Source: Lentzea waywayandensis (lineage in GTDB: Bacteria > Actinomycetota > Actinomycetes > Mycobacteriales > Pseudonocardiaceae). Taken from it: a DNA stretch of 64,000 bases. Within the stretch, counting starts at the first letter, position 1, and each line of letters starts with the position of its first letter. Made by a program: the position numbers and the translations under genes. The DNA lies in NCBI RefSeq assembly GCF_900115955.1, contig NZ_FOYL01000006.1:417950-481949 (forward strand), read 5' to 3'. Shown one piece after another: positions 15,614 to 24,098 of this stretch. Below the pieces are notes generated by a model, which worked only from the letters and a program-made list of their open reading frames with translations, did no database searches and had not been told where the DNA came from.

Positions 15614-16918
15614 TTATCCGCCGATGACCGGCGGAGCGACCATCGTTCCGTCGCCGAAGATGTCTTCGGTTTCCTGCAGGTAGGACGCGGACTTGTGCTC
15701 CTTGTCCTCCTCGCCCTCACCACGACCGCCACCGGCGCCCATACCTCCGGCACCCATGCCCGCCGCGCCACGGCCACCGGCACCGGCCGCACCAGCACCG
15801 GACGGCCCGAAGCCACCGGCGCCACCACGACCGTCACCGGCAACACCGGCAGCACCACCGAAGCCGCTGCCCATGCCACCAGGACCACCCATGCCCTTGG
15901 CCGCCGCGGCGCCGCCGAGGCCGCCACCACCGGGTCCACCGAGGCCACCGCCACCGCGACCGCCGCCGGCACCACCACCGCCAGGTCCGCCGATGCCACG
16001 GCCAGCGCCGGGACCGCCAGGGCCGTTGGGTCCGCCAGGACGGTTGCGCGGGTTGTTGGGGTCGAGCGGCCCGCCAGGACGACGCGGGTCGTTCGGGTTG
16101 AACACGCCGTCCGGCGGAACGGTCGGGACGCCGATGTTGGGCGGAGGGCGGCCGCTGTCGGTGGGCGGAGGAGTGAACTTGGGGTCGTTCACGCCGGCCG
16201 TGCCGGTGTCGTCGCCGCCGGTGCCCGGCGGCTTCCAGCCGGACAGGTCCGTGCCGTCCTGGCCACCGCCGTTGCGGTCGCCGCCACCACCAGGCGGAGT
16301 GCCGATGTTGGGCGGCGGCTGGCTCTGCATCCCGACCCTGTCGACGTTCTTGTCGCCGCCCGGCTCTTCTTGGACGCTGCCGTCGGTGGCGGTCGGCGCG
16401 ATGAACGTCGGCTGGTTGCTCATGCTCGCGTTGACGGCGCCGGCGTACTGGTTGAACGCCCGGACGTTCTGCTCGCTGACCTGCTGGTTCTTCTCGAGCG
16501 CCTTGTCGTAGTCGGTGTCCCACGGGCGCCAGTCGTTCAGGAACGGCTTGTCCGGAACGGCCGGTGGCTTGGACATCGCGTTCTTGGCGTCGGCGTACGC
16601 ACTTCCGACGGTGTCAGCGGTCGTGCCGGCCTGGGTCGCCGAATCGCCGGTGACGGTCGCCCAGGTCGCGAGGGGCGATGTTCCGCCGCGCGCCGCGTCA
16701 CCCGCGGAACCTTCCCAGGACGCGCCGGAGTCGCGCACGGCCTTCTCGATCAGTTGGGCCACGTCCACGTGTCCGGCGGAGAGGTTGTGCCACGACTGCG
16801 CCGTGGGCGTGGTGCTCTGGGCTGGTCCCTTGCCATTCTCGAACCACTTGTAGATAGTTTCGCCGCCCGCGAAGGGAAGCAAAGCGAAACCGCCGATGTT
16901 CGGCTCATCCCCAGCCAT
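15614..16918 (-). CDS. PPE-domain type VII secretion substrate with Gly/Pro-rich tail
   Basis: 434 residues from ATG 16918. The N-terminal ~180 residues are helical with the PPE-like region SAGHVDVAQLIEKAVRDSGA, then SWEGSAGDAARGGTSPLATW, i.e. a W-x-G turn between two helices. The C-terminal half is low-complexity: Pro/Gly/Asn blocks (NIGTPPGGGGDRN, FNPNDPRRPGGPLDPNNPRN) followed by long Gly-Ala runs, ending in a charged EGEEDKEHKSASYLQETEDI segment. This matches PPE proteins of Pseudonocardiaceae. It should pair with the PE-like product encoded two genes upstream and bind EspG. The Gly-rich tail is probably extracellular after secretion. Confidence 0.82.
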   Translation of the reverse strand: MAGDEPNIGGFALLPFAGGETIYKWFENGKGPAQSTTPTAQSWHNLSAGHVDVAQLIEKAVRDSGASWEGSAGDAARGGTSPLATWATVTGDSATQAGTTADTVGSAYADAKNAMSKPPAVPDKPFLNDWRPWDTDYDKALEKNQQVSEQNVRAFNQYAGAVNASMSNQPTFIAPTATDGSVQEEPGGDKNVDRVGMQSQPPPNIGTPPGGGGDRNGGGQDGTDLSGWKPPGTGGDDTGTAGVNDPKFTPPPTDSGRPPPNIGVPTVPPDGVFNPNDPRRPGGPLDPNNPRNRPGGPNGPGGPGAGRGIGGPGGGGAGGGRGGGGLGGPGGGGLGGAAAAKGMGGPGGMGSGFGGAAGVAGDGRGGAGGFGPSGAGAAGAGGRGAAGMGAGGMGAGGGRGEGEEDKEHKSASYLQETEDIFGDGTMVAPPVIGG

Positions 16919-16922
16919 CTCG

Positions 16923-17507
16923 CTACCCCTTCAGGTTGCTGATGATCAACTGGGCCACCCGCTCGCCCTCTGGACATGCTTTCTTCGTCGCTTGCTCATC
17001 CGATGCGACGTTGACCTGAATCGTGACCGAGTCGGTCTTGGAGATTTGAAGGGAAACCAGGCAGGTGACCAGCCCGTCAAGGCGATCGGTGGAGATCACC
17101 CGCACACCGTCGATCTTCTTGTCGGTGAAGACCGCGTTGTTCTTGACCTCGTTGACCTGGTTCTCGTAGTTCTGACCTTCGGTCACATGCACGGTGTACC
17201 GCGAGTTCTTGATGACGTCCTGACCCGACCACACGCAGTTGGGTCCGAGCGTCCCCGTGCCGGGAGCCGGTGCGCGCACAGAACCGAGCGTCGTCAACTG
17301 GCTGGCAGTGAGGATGTTGCAGGGAGCGCTCACGTACTTGGTGATGCTGAGGCCTGAGTCAGACCCGTCGCTGGTGGGCTGGCTGCTCGTTTGCTCACTG
17401 CCCGTCGCAGAAGCCGTCGTGGGGCTTCCGCCGGTCTGGGAGCTCGTGCAGCCGGCCAGCGCGCCGAAGGCGAGCACGGCGGTCAGCAGGGCGGTCATGC
17501 GCTTCAA
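16923..17507 (-). CDS. DUF3558 lipoprotein
   Basis: 194 residues. The signal peptide MKRMTALLTAVLAFGALAGC carries a lipobox (LAGC, Cys20), followed by a Ser/Thr-rich linker. The folded part has ITKYVSAPCNILTASQLTTL and LGPNCVWSGQDV, the usual DUF3558 pattern with two conserved Cys, plus a third near the C-terminus (KKACPEGERVAQLIISNL). It should be anchored to the outer face of the membrane. DUF3558 genes often accompany PE/PPE genes in Pseudonocardiaceae. The exact role is unknown. Gaps to both neighbours are 4-7 nt, so it is within the operon. Confidence 0.85.
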   Translation of the reverse strand: MKRMTALLTAVLAFGALAGCTSSQTGGSPTTASATGSEQTSSQPTSDGSDSGLSITKYVSAPCNILTASQLTTLGSVRAPAPGTGTLGPNCVWSGQDVIKNSRYTVHVTEGQNYENQVNEVKNNAVFTDKKIDGVRVISTDRLDGLVTCLVSLQISKTDSVTIQVNVASDEQATKKACPEGERVAQLIISNLKG

Positions 17508-17514
17508 GATCGTG

Positions 17515-17940
17515 TCAGCCCTTCATCGCGGACGTCGCCGCTTCGTCGGTCTTCTGGTACTCGGCCAGAGCCTTCTCGATGTTCTTGATGGTCTGCTCGA
17601 GCGCTTTCCGCGCTTCCCGGTTCGCCCAGATGTAGCCGCCTGGCTCACCGCCGGCCGTCTTGCGCTGGGCAAGCGTCGCGAAGCCGCTGTAAGGGTCAGG
17701 GCCTGGAGCGCCGTGGTACTGAATCTCGGCGCCCTTGTCCTCCAACACCAGCAGTTGCTCGAGGGCCAGCTTCAGGCCGTCGATCATCTTCTGCGCCTGG
17801 TCAGGATCGACGCTGAACTTCGCCACTCCGCCACCGCCGGCCCCAGCGGCTGCTCCAGCCGCGGCGCCCACGGCCGCGCCGACACCCTTGCCGACGGCCC
17901 CGGCGGTCTTCACGGGTACGAGTGCGTCGAACATCAGCAT
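17515..17940 (-). CDS. PE-like helical type VII secretion substrate
   Basis: 141 residues from ATG 17940 (a second ATG is two codons later). It begins with an Ala/Gly-rich stretch of about 25 residues (GAAVGAAAGAAAGAGGGG), then KFSVDPDQAQKMIDGLKLAL and EQLLVLEDKGAEIQ, and a C-terminal helix ANREARKALEQTIKNIEKAL. Two long helices fit the PE/ESAT-6-like fold, and FSVDPDQ is a frequent motif in such proteins of this family. It is the first gene of the PE-like/DUF3558/PPE/EspG cassette and is the likely partner of the PPE protein. Confidence 0.75.
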   Translation of the reverse strand: MLMFDALVPVKTAGAVGKGVGAAVGAAAGAAAGAGGGGVAKFSVDPDQAQKMIDGLKLALEQLLVLEDKGAEIQYHGAPGPDPYSGFATLAQRKTAGGEPGGYIWANREARKALEQTIKNIEKALAEYQKTDEAATSAMKG

Positions 17941-18087
17941 CCTGGCCAGCTCCCCTCAGAACTCCACACCCCTGTTGGAGGATTTTCGCATAGGACCGGT
18001 TCCCGATGGAGGCGATCGGATCAGCTGATCAGGTCACATGGCCGATTCGTTCAAGACCGCGCACCGTGACCGGCATAGGTTCGAGGC

Positions 18088-18915
18088 ATGATCGAACAGG
18101 CGAGGAACTTCCTCTGGCTCAACGCCCGCACGCTGGAACAGCGCTGGTTCGAACACGCTTTCGGCGGCGGTAAGGCCGAGCACGTCGTCCAGGCCGTGCT
18201 GGCCTACCGCAACGACGACGGCGGTTACGGGTACGGGCTCGAACCCGACCACCGCGGTCCCACCAGCCAGCCGCTGCACGCCTTGCGTGCCCTTCAGCTG
18301 TTCGTCGAGGTCAACGCTCCGGAGCAGGCCGAATCGATCCTGAACTGGCTCACCGAGACCTGCCCTGACGGTTCAGTCCCGTTCGGCATGTCCACCTCGA
18401 AGGACCACCCCAAGGCACCCTGGGTCGCCGCCGACGACCAGGGCGGACTCCTCCTGACCGCCCAGATCGCCGCCGCCCTGCACGCACTCCACACGTCCCA
18501 CCCCTGGCTCGACAAGGCCACCGACTACTGCTGGCAGGAGATCGAGAAGCTCGAGAACACCCACCCGTACGAGCTGCGAGCAGCGGCGATGTTCCTGGAC
18601 GAGGTGCCGGACAGGTCTCGTGCCGAGCTCGCTGCGGAGAAGCTCAAGCACCTCAAGCCGAGCACCGAGGGGTACGCGGACGGCGAAGCGCTCGAGCCCC
18701 ACACGTACGCGCAGAAACCCACCAGCCTCGCCTGCGGCTGGTTCACCGAGAAGGAACTCACCGAAGACCTCGACGAACTCCAGCGAGGCCAGCAGGAGGA
18801 CGGCGGCTGGAACTTCGGATTCCCCGCCTTCACTCCGATCGTCGACTTCGAATGGCGTTCCATCGCCACGGTCGACGCGTTGCTGACCCTGCGCCGCTAC
18901 GGCCGGATCAGCTGA
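18088..18915 (+). CDS. Protein with prenyltransferase/squalene-cyclase-type repeats
   Basis: 275 residues from ATG 18088. It has QW-like repeat motifs of the alpha/alpha-toroid fold: RNDDGGYGYGLEPDHRGPTS near the N-terminus, VAADDQGGLLLTAQIAAALH in the middle and RGQQEDGGWNFGFPAFTPIV near the end. The acidic DXDD motif of true class II cyclases is not evident, and it is far shorter than squalene-hopene cyclase. Similar single-domain proteins are common in actinomycetes with no known reaction. Its 3' end overlaps the convergent AraC-type gene by 19 nt. Confidence 0.75.
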   Translation: MIEQARNFLWLNARTLEQRWFEHAFGGGKAEHVVQAVLAYRNDDGGYGYGLEPDHRGPTSQPLHALRALQLFVEVNAPEQAESILNWLTETCPDGSVPFGMSTSKDHPKAPWVAADDQGGLLLTAQIAAALHALHTSHPWLDKATDYCWQEIEKLENTHPYELRAAAMFLDEVPDRSRAELAAEKLKHLKPSTEGYADGEALEPHTYAQKPTSLACGWFTEKELTEDLDELQRGQQEDGGWNFGFPAFTPIVDFEWRSIATVDALLTLRRYGRIS

Positions 18916-19625
18916 CCCAAAGGCACTCCAGCCAACGCACGCACTTCGCGGGCCAGGTGAGCCTGGTCCGCGTAGCCGGCTTCGAAGGCGACGGCGGAGA
19001 ACGGCAAGCCGCCCCACGCCAGCCGCAGTGCCGTGTCGAACCGCAGCACCCGCTGCAACACCTTGGGCGGATACCCGAACGCGTCCAGGCACCGCCGTCG
19101 CAGCTGACGTGAGCTCAGCCCGATCTCCCACGCCGCCGAAGCCACGTCCACAGAACGCAGCAGCGAAGCCGTGGCGGCCACCGCCGGATCCACGACCACC
19201 CGAGCAGCGCAGAACTCCACCATCTCGGAGAACGAACCAAGCCGCGCGGACGGCACCAGGTCGGACAACGGCACCCGCAGATCCCGGACGGCATGCGCGG
19301 GCACGCCGAACACCGACGGAAACGCCCCCGGCGGCAACCGCACCCCGTACAACGTTCCCGGAGCGACCACGGCGAGCTGAGCCGAAGTGTCCGGACCGGC
19401 CACGAACAACGCACCCGAGGCAGGGGTCCACATCAGGTCGGTGCAGCCGTCCGGCACCACCCGCTGCACGGTCGGTGACGACACCGTGCGCGTCCAGAGG
19501 CAGGCCAGACCCGCGGGAGCAGGACGTTCGGCGTACACAGGCCCATTGTCCCAGCTCCGCAAGAGGACCGGACCTGTTTCCGACAGCCACGGCGCTGCTC
19601 GTGCCGGCCGCGTCAACGCCGGCAT
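18897..19625 (-). CDS. AraC-family transcriptional regulator
   Basis: 242 residues from ATG 19625; internal starts near GTG 19532 are possible because the family core begins at VYAERPAPAGLACLWTRTV. The N-terminal part has VVPDGCTDLMWTPASGALFV, typical of AraC proteins with a DUF6597-like sensor. The C-terminal HTH pair reads VASAAWEIGLSSRQLRRRCL, FGYPPKVLQRVLRFDTALRL and AVAFEAGYADQAHLAREVRA. It lies convergent to the cyclase-fold protein. The effector and targets are unknown. Confidence 0.85.
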   Translation of the reverse strand: MPALTRPARAAPWLSETGPVLLRSWDNGPVYAERPAPAGLACLWTRTVSSPTVQRVVPDGCTDLMWTPASGALFVAGPDTSAQLAVVAPGTLYGVRLPPGAFPSVFGVPAHAVRDLRVPLSDLVPSARLGSFSEMVEFCAARVVVDPAVAATASLLRSVDVASAAWEIGLSSRQLRRRCLDAFGYPPKVLQRVLRFDTALRLAWGGLPFSAVAFEAGYADQAHLAREVRALAGVPLGQLIRP

Positions 19626-19667
19626 TCAACCGCCCGCTCGGCACCGACAACCTGGGCCAGAACAAGA

Positions 19668-19697
19668 AGAAGGGCCCGTCAGCAGACGGGCCCTTCT
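19668..19697 (-). terminator. Terminator of tRNA-Val
   Basis: Perfect 13-bp arms (19668-19680 and 19685-19697) with a 4-nt loop AGCA, directly after the tRNA on the minus strand and followed there by TTCTTGTTCT. Confidence 0.8.
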
Positions 19698-19703
19698 CTC
19701 AGA

Positions 19704-19775
<72 letters not shown>

Positions 19776-19830
19776 GTGTCTTGCGGATGACATTCTAGCG
19801 GACGAACTCACCCCGATGCCAAAGCAGGGG

Positions 19831-21213
19831 TCAGAGGCCGAACTTCACCCAGTTCACGCTCACGTAAGCCGCCGGCTGGCCGCTCGTGAACGTCACGTAC
19901 ACGTCGTGAGTGCCGGAGATGTTCGAGATGTTCGCGGGGATCGTTCTCCACGCGTCCCACCCACCGGTGTTGCCGACCGCGAACGAACCCGCCGGAGTCG
20001 CCGTGCGCGATCCGAGCCGCACCTCGACCAGGCCGCTCACCCCGCCCCCGGCGCCGGAGGCGACGCGAGCGAGGAACTGGCGGGCAGGTCCGGTACCGAA
20101 GTTCACGCCGGAGAACTTCAGGTAGCCGCCGTTCGCGATCTGGTGCACGCCGGAACCACCATCCCCTGGCGCCACCGAGCCACCGGAGCGTTCCGAGGCG
20201 TTCTCCGCCTGCAGTTCGCTGTACGCGGAACCCCCACCGCCGGGGTTCGACGTGGTGGTCGTTGTCGTCGGGGGAGTGGTGGTCCCGCCACCAGCCGAGT
20301 AGACGGCCACGTAGTCCACGACCATCGAGTGCCCGGATTGCGTGGCCGCGACAGGGGTCGGCTGGTTGTTGTTCAGCGCGTTCGGGAACGCGCCGCCCAT
20401 GGCCAGGTTGAGCAGGATGAAGTGCCCCGCGTGCGACGTCATCGCGTTCCACACGTTGACACCGACACGCGCCTGCGTCACCTGGTGGAACGACTGGCCG
20501 TCGACGAACCACGTGAACGTCTTCGCGGCGTCGTCCCACTCGAAGCGGTAGGTGTGGAAGGCGGACTGGCAGGACGAACCGGGGCACGCCCGCGAGTTGC
20601 CGATGCCGGTGAACTCGCCGCAGGCACCGCCGGGAGCGACGTCGCAGTGCAGCACGCCCCACACGGAGTTGATGCCGTTGACGTTCTCCATGATGTCGAA
20701 CTCGCCGATGCCCGGCCAGTTCCAGTAGTTGCCGCGGTACGGCGCGCCCAGGGTCCAGAACGCGGGCCAGTAGCCCAGAGCGGCCTCGCCGCTCACGTTC
20801 GGCATCTGGATGCGGCCCTCGATGGCGAGCTTGCCACCGGGTGCGGGCTTGAAGTTGGAGCGCTGGGTCTCGATGCGCGACGACGTCCAGTTGCCCGCGC
20901 CGTCCTTCAAGGCGGTGATGCGCAGGTTGCCGGCGCCGTCGAGCTTGAGGTTGTTCGTGCTGTTCGTGTAGTTCTGGATCTCGCCAGTGCCCCAGTTGGC
21001 AGGTCCGCCGGGGTAGCCGTGGCCGGTGTCGATGATCCAGTTGGAGCTCGACGGCAGCGATCCGTTGGAACCGTTGAAGTCGTCACCCCACACCTGCGTC
21101 CATCCCGCTGCAGGGGGTGGGATCGAGGCGTTGGCGGACATGGCGGCGATCGCCAGGGGTACCGCGGCAATAAGAGCTGTCGTGGCCGCGAGGATGCGGC
21201 GGCGTTGCCTCAT
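19831..21213 (-). CDS. Secreted GH16 endo-beta-glucanase with CBM6-like module
   Basis: 460 residues from ATG 21213 with AAGGAGG upstream. Domains in order: signal peptide (residues 1-30, ends SANASIP), GH16 catalytic domain (about 36-290), Thr/Pro/Gly linker (about 293-315), and a CBM6-type jelly roll (about 318-460: LQAENASERSGGS, VRLGSRTATPAGSF, NISGTHDVYVTFTSG). The GH16 signature GEFDIMENV holds the catalytic residues E171, D173 and E176. This subgroup usually hydrolyses beta-1,3-glucan (laminarin), so it may attack fungal cell walls; the beta-1,3 specificity is inferred. A LacI-type operator lies 39 bp upstream of the start. Confidence 0.9.
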   Translation of the reverse strand: MRQRRRILAATTALIAAVPLAIAAMSANASIPPPAAGWTQVWGDDFNGSNGSLPSSSNWIIDTGHGYPGGPANWGTGEIQNYTNSTNNLKLDGAGNLRITALKDGAGNWTSSRIETQRSNFKPAPGGKLAIEGRIQMPNVSGEAALGYWPAFWTLGAPYRGNYWNWPGIGEFDIMENVNGINSVWGVLHCDVAPGGACGEFTGIGNSRACPGSSCQSAFHTYRFEWDDAAKTFTWFVDGQSFHQVTQARVGVNVWNAMTSHAGHFILLNLAMGGAFPNALNNNQPTPVAATQSGHSMVVDYVAVYSAGGGTTTPPTTTTTTSNPGGGGSAYSELQAENASERSGGSVAPGDGGSGVHQIANGGYLKFSGVNFGTGPARQFLARVASGAGGGVSGLVEVRLGSRTATPAGSFAVGNTGGWDAWRTIPANISNISGTHDVYVTFTSGQPAAYVSVNWVKFGL

Positions 21214-21251
21214 GCGCGAGTGACCTCCTTGTCACGGGTGCAGTCCACTTA

Positions 21252-21265
21252 TGAGAGCGCTCTCA
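21252..21265. promoter_or_regulatory. LacI-family (CebR-like) operator upstream of the GH16 gene
   Basis: TGAGAGCGCTCTCA is a perfect 14-bp palindrome, 39 bp before the ATG. It matches the general form of actinomycete LacI-type operators such as the CebR box (TGGGAGCGCTCCCA) controlling cellulose and glucan genes. Confidence 0.8.
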
Positions 21266-21337
21266 CGGTGTAAGAACAAGCGCCCGTTCGGACTAACACC
21301 CCCGATCGCACCAGGTGGCGCGGCGTCTCGTTTGGAC

Positions 21338-22981
21338 TTACTTCGCGTCGGCGTAGCAGGTCACGGGTATCGCGTTCATCGGAAACCGCACCGCCGTCCC
21401 GCCGAACAGAAGCCGCGTCGCCTCGCGTCCGGCCTCGGCGATCGCCTCGATCACGGCGTCGGCGTCGGCGAGCGGGCAGTGCACGAGCACCTCGTCGTGC
21501 TGGAAGAACACCAGGTGCGCGTCGGCGGGTAGCCGGCTGCGCAGCACGCCCAGCAACGCCGCCGTCCAGTCCGCCGCACTGCCCTGGACCACGAAGTTGC
21601 GGGTGAACCGACCCCAGTTGCGCGCCGCCTGCCGCGACGAGCTCGACGACTCCCCTGAGTCGTCGGCGCCGCCGGTCAGCTCCTGCCACGCCGCCGAGGG
21701 CGTCGGCGACGTGCGGCCCAGCCGCGTGCGCACCATCCTGCCCTGCTCGCCGACCCGAGCGGCGTCTTCCACGTAACCGACGGCGATCGGGAACCGCTTG
21801 CGCAGCACGGCGAGCAGCGGACCGGCCTCACCGGAGGTGCCGCCGTACATCGCCGATAGCATCGCGATCTTCGCGCGTGGCCGCTCGCCCTTGAACGAGT
21901 CCTCCGCCAGCGCCGCGTAGAGGTCGTCGTCCCCGCAGACCTCGATCAACCGCGAATCCCCTGACAGGGCAGCGAGAATCCGCGGTTCGAGCTGCGACGC
22001 GTCCGCCGCGACGAGGCACCACCCGTCGTCGGCGATCACCGCCTGCCGCATCAGCCGCGGAATCTGCAACGCGGCTCCGCCTCGCGACGCCCAGCGTCCG
22101 GTGACGACGCCACCCACGACGTAGTCCGGCCGGAACCGCCCGTCCTCGACCCACGTGTCGAGCCACGACCAGCCGTGCGCCACCCACAGTCGTGCGCGCT
22201 CTTTGTAGTCCAGCAACGGTTTCACCGCGGGGTGGTCGACCTTCTTCAACACCCACCGCCGTGCGGACGGCACCTCGATGCCCGCCCGCGCGAACGCCCG
22301 CACGATGCTGGCCGGCGCGTCCGGGTTCATCTCCCGGCCGCCGAACGCCTCCTGGATCTGATCCGCCAGGTCCTGCAACAACTTCGGCCGTTGGCCGTGT
22401 GCCGGCCGCGGCCCGAGCACCTCCTCCAGCAACCGGTTGTGCACGTCCTCCCGCCACGGCAACCCGTGGTGCGTCATCTCCGCCGCCACCAGCGCCGACG
22501 CCGACTCGGCCGCGATCAGCAGGCCCAGCGCCGGATTTCGTTGCTGCGAACGGAAGACCAGCGACAACGCGGCAAGTTCGTCCGTGTCACCCGGCAGCGT
22601 CACCGGCTCGGGACCGAACAACGTCAGCGCGTCGTCCTTCTTGGGCGGCCCGACGTCGGCTGGAGCGGGCAGCCCGAGCACCCGCGCCAACGCGCCGGGC
22701 AGTTCCTTCGGCTCGCGATGCCGGCCCTCCACGCCGAGCAGCAACGCCTCGGTCAGGTGCAGGTCCCAGCACCGGTCGACCCGCACGCCGGCGTCGAGCA
22801 GCACCGGGTAGATCTCGGACGTGTCCGCCCACACCCAGCGCGGCTTGTGGGCGCGCTCCAGCGACGCGACGGCGGCGGCCGGCGACGAAGCCGTCATAGC
22901 GGGACCGGCCGGGGTCCCGTCGTCGTGCAGCTTCTGCCACCGCCCCGCACCGTCCGCGTCCAGAACCAGGGCGACCAGCAC
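21338..22981 (-). CDS. Family A DNA polymerase with degenerate exonuclease domain
   Basis: 547 residues from GTG 22981. The C-terminal half has the three family A motifs: motif A VAADASQLEPRILAALSGD, motif B RPRAKIAMLSAMYGGTSGEA and motif C FFQHDEVLVH. There is no 5'-nuclease domain. The N-terminal half aligns in position with a 3'-5' exonuclease fold (WADTSEIYPVLLDAGVRVDR, WDLHLTEALLLGVEG) but the full DEDD acidic set is not obvious. Actinobacteria carry this second, short polI-like protein in addition to PolA; it is usually named bifunctional 3'-5' exonuclease/DNA polymerase. A role in repair synthesis is inferred. Confidence 0.9.
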   Translation of the reverse strand: MLVALVLDADGAGRWQKLHDDGTPAGPAMTASSPAAAVASLERAHKPRWVWADTSEIYPVLLDAGVRVDRCWDLHLTEALLLGVEGRHREPKELPGALARVLGLPAPADVGPPKKDDALTLFGPEPVTLPGDTDELAALSLVFRSQQRNPALGLLIAAESASALVAAEMTHHGLPWREDVHNRLLEEVLGPRPAHGQRPKLLQDLADQIQEAFGGREMNPDAPASIVRAFARAGIEVPSARRWVLKKVDHPAVKPLLDYKERARLWVAHGWSWLDTWVEDGRFRPDYVVGGVVTGRWASRGGAALQIPRLMRQAVIADDGWCLVAADASQLEPRILAALSGDSRLIEVCGDDDLYAALAEDSFKGERPRAKIAMLSAMYGGTSGEAGPLLAVLRKRFPIAVGYVEDAARVGEQGRMVRTRLGRTSPTPSAAWQELTGGADDSGESSSSSRQAARNWGRFTRNFVVQGSAADWTAALLGVLRSRLPADAHLVFFQHDEVLVHCPLADADAVIEAIAEAGREATRLLFGGTAVRFPMNAIPVTCYADAK

Positions 22982-23119
22982 ACCTCAGATTGTGCAGCGA
23001 GGGTCTGACAATTTCAGTCCAGGCTGAAGCACAAGCGCTGGAAACGTTTGCGGCACCTGTCAAGAGCCCACATTTCTACGAATCCCCCCGAAATTCCGGT
23101 ACGAGCGGGGAATCCCCTA

Positions 23120-23135
23120 GTGGAAGCGCTGCCAC
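23120..23135. promoter_or_regulatory. LacI-type operator-like sequence before the methyltransferase
   Basis: GTGGAAGCGCTGCCAC is a 16-bp palindrome with one mismatched pair and an AAGCGCT centre, 40 bp before the methyltransferase ATG. A second LacI-like core, GGAAACGTTTGC, lies at 23040-23051. No LacI regulator is adjacent. Confidence 0.4.
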
Positions 23136-23174
23136 AGTGCCAAACCAAGGAACGCTCACCTTGGGAGAGCTCTC

Positions 23175-24095
23175 ATGACCAACGGCAACGCGGCCACCGG
23201 CCTGCGCGACCTCAACGCCGGCATCCCCGACGCGGCCCAGCTCAAAGGCGCTGTCTCGGCGGTCTACGACGACGTGGCGTCGTGGTCGCGGACAGGCGAC
23301 TTCTGGAACTGGGGCATGCACTGCCCCGAACTGCTGAACGAGCTCAACAGTCTGCGCCCGAACTTCAACGCGGGCGTGAGCGACGGGTTCTCGGAGCAGC
23401 TCTACTTCCAGACGCTGCGCGGGCTGCCGTACACGAAGGACGACTTCAGGACCCTCAAGGTCCTCGAGGTCGGCTGCGGCATGGGCGAGGGCCTCAACTT
23501 CCTCACCCGCCTGATCGACCCGGCCAAGGCGATCGGCCTGGACATCTCCGGCGCGGCCATCCGCAGGGCCAACGCGATCCTCGCCCGCGGCGACCGGCTC
23601 ACCTACGTCGAGGGCGACGCGGAGAGCCTGCCGTTCGAGGACGGCGAGTTCGACCTCGTCATCAACGTCGAGAGCTCGCACAACTACCCCGACGTCGAGA
23701 AGTTCTTCCGCGAGGTGGCCAGGGTCCTCAGGCCCGGCGGCCACTTCTCGATCATCGACGTCTTCGACCCCCGCTCCAACCAGCGGTTCAGGGGCAGCCT
23801 CCAGCAGAACGTCACCGAGTTCGACTGGATCGCCGAGCGCGACGTCACGGAGAACGTGAAGAGCGCGATCCGCCAGCGCATGGCTCCCGGCAGCTTCTTC
23901 CGCAAGGAGTACGCCCGCAAGCAGATGCCGTTGCGCGCCCGGATCATCGGTGGCCTCGGCGGCGCGCACTACGCCGGCGCCGACTTCATCGGTCACAAGG
24001 ACACGCTGTCGAAGGTCCTGGAGCTCGCCCGCATCCGGACCAAGTTCGTCGGCGAGTACGAGAGCTACCGTCACCACCTGGCCCGTCGCGGGTAG
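23175..24095 (+). CDS. Class I SAM-dependent methyltransferase
   Basis: 306 residues from ATG 23175. Motif I is LKVLEVGCGMGEGLNFL, the acidic end of strand 2 is IGLDISGAAIRRA, motif II is GDAESLPFEDGEFDLVINVE and motif III is LRPGGHFSIIDVF. The N-terminal helical segment (AVYDDVASWSRTGDFWNWGM) and the substrate region with SSHNYPDVEKFFREV resemble methyltransferases acting on lipids or polyketide-type small molecules (sterol/phthiotriol type). Substrate unknown. The next gene starts 3 nt after its stop, so the two are probably an operon. GGGAGAGCTCTC lies just before the ATG and may act as ribosome site. Confidence 0.85.
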   Translation: MTNGNAATGLRDLNAGIPDAAQLKGAVSAVYDDVASWSRTGDFWNWGMHCPELLNELNSLRPNFNAGVSDGFSEQLYFQTLRGLPYTKDDFRTLKVLEVGCGMGEGLNFLTRLIDPAKAIGLDISGAAIRRANAILARGDRLTYVEGDAESLPFEDGEFDLVINVESSHNYPDVEKFFREVARVLRPGGHFSIIDVFDPRSNQRFRGSLQQNVTEFDWIAERDVTENVKSAIRQRMAPGSFFRKEYARKQMPLRARIIGGLGGAHYAGADFIGHKDTLSKVLELARIRTKFVGEYESYRHHLARRG

Positions 24096-24098
24096 CTG

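Noticed and set aside
14804..16942. 712-codon open frame on the plus strand with Thr/Gly-rich repeats
   Set aside because: Shadow of the Gly/Pro-rich PPE gene and espG; the repeat look comes from the antisense of Gly codons.
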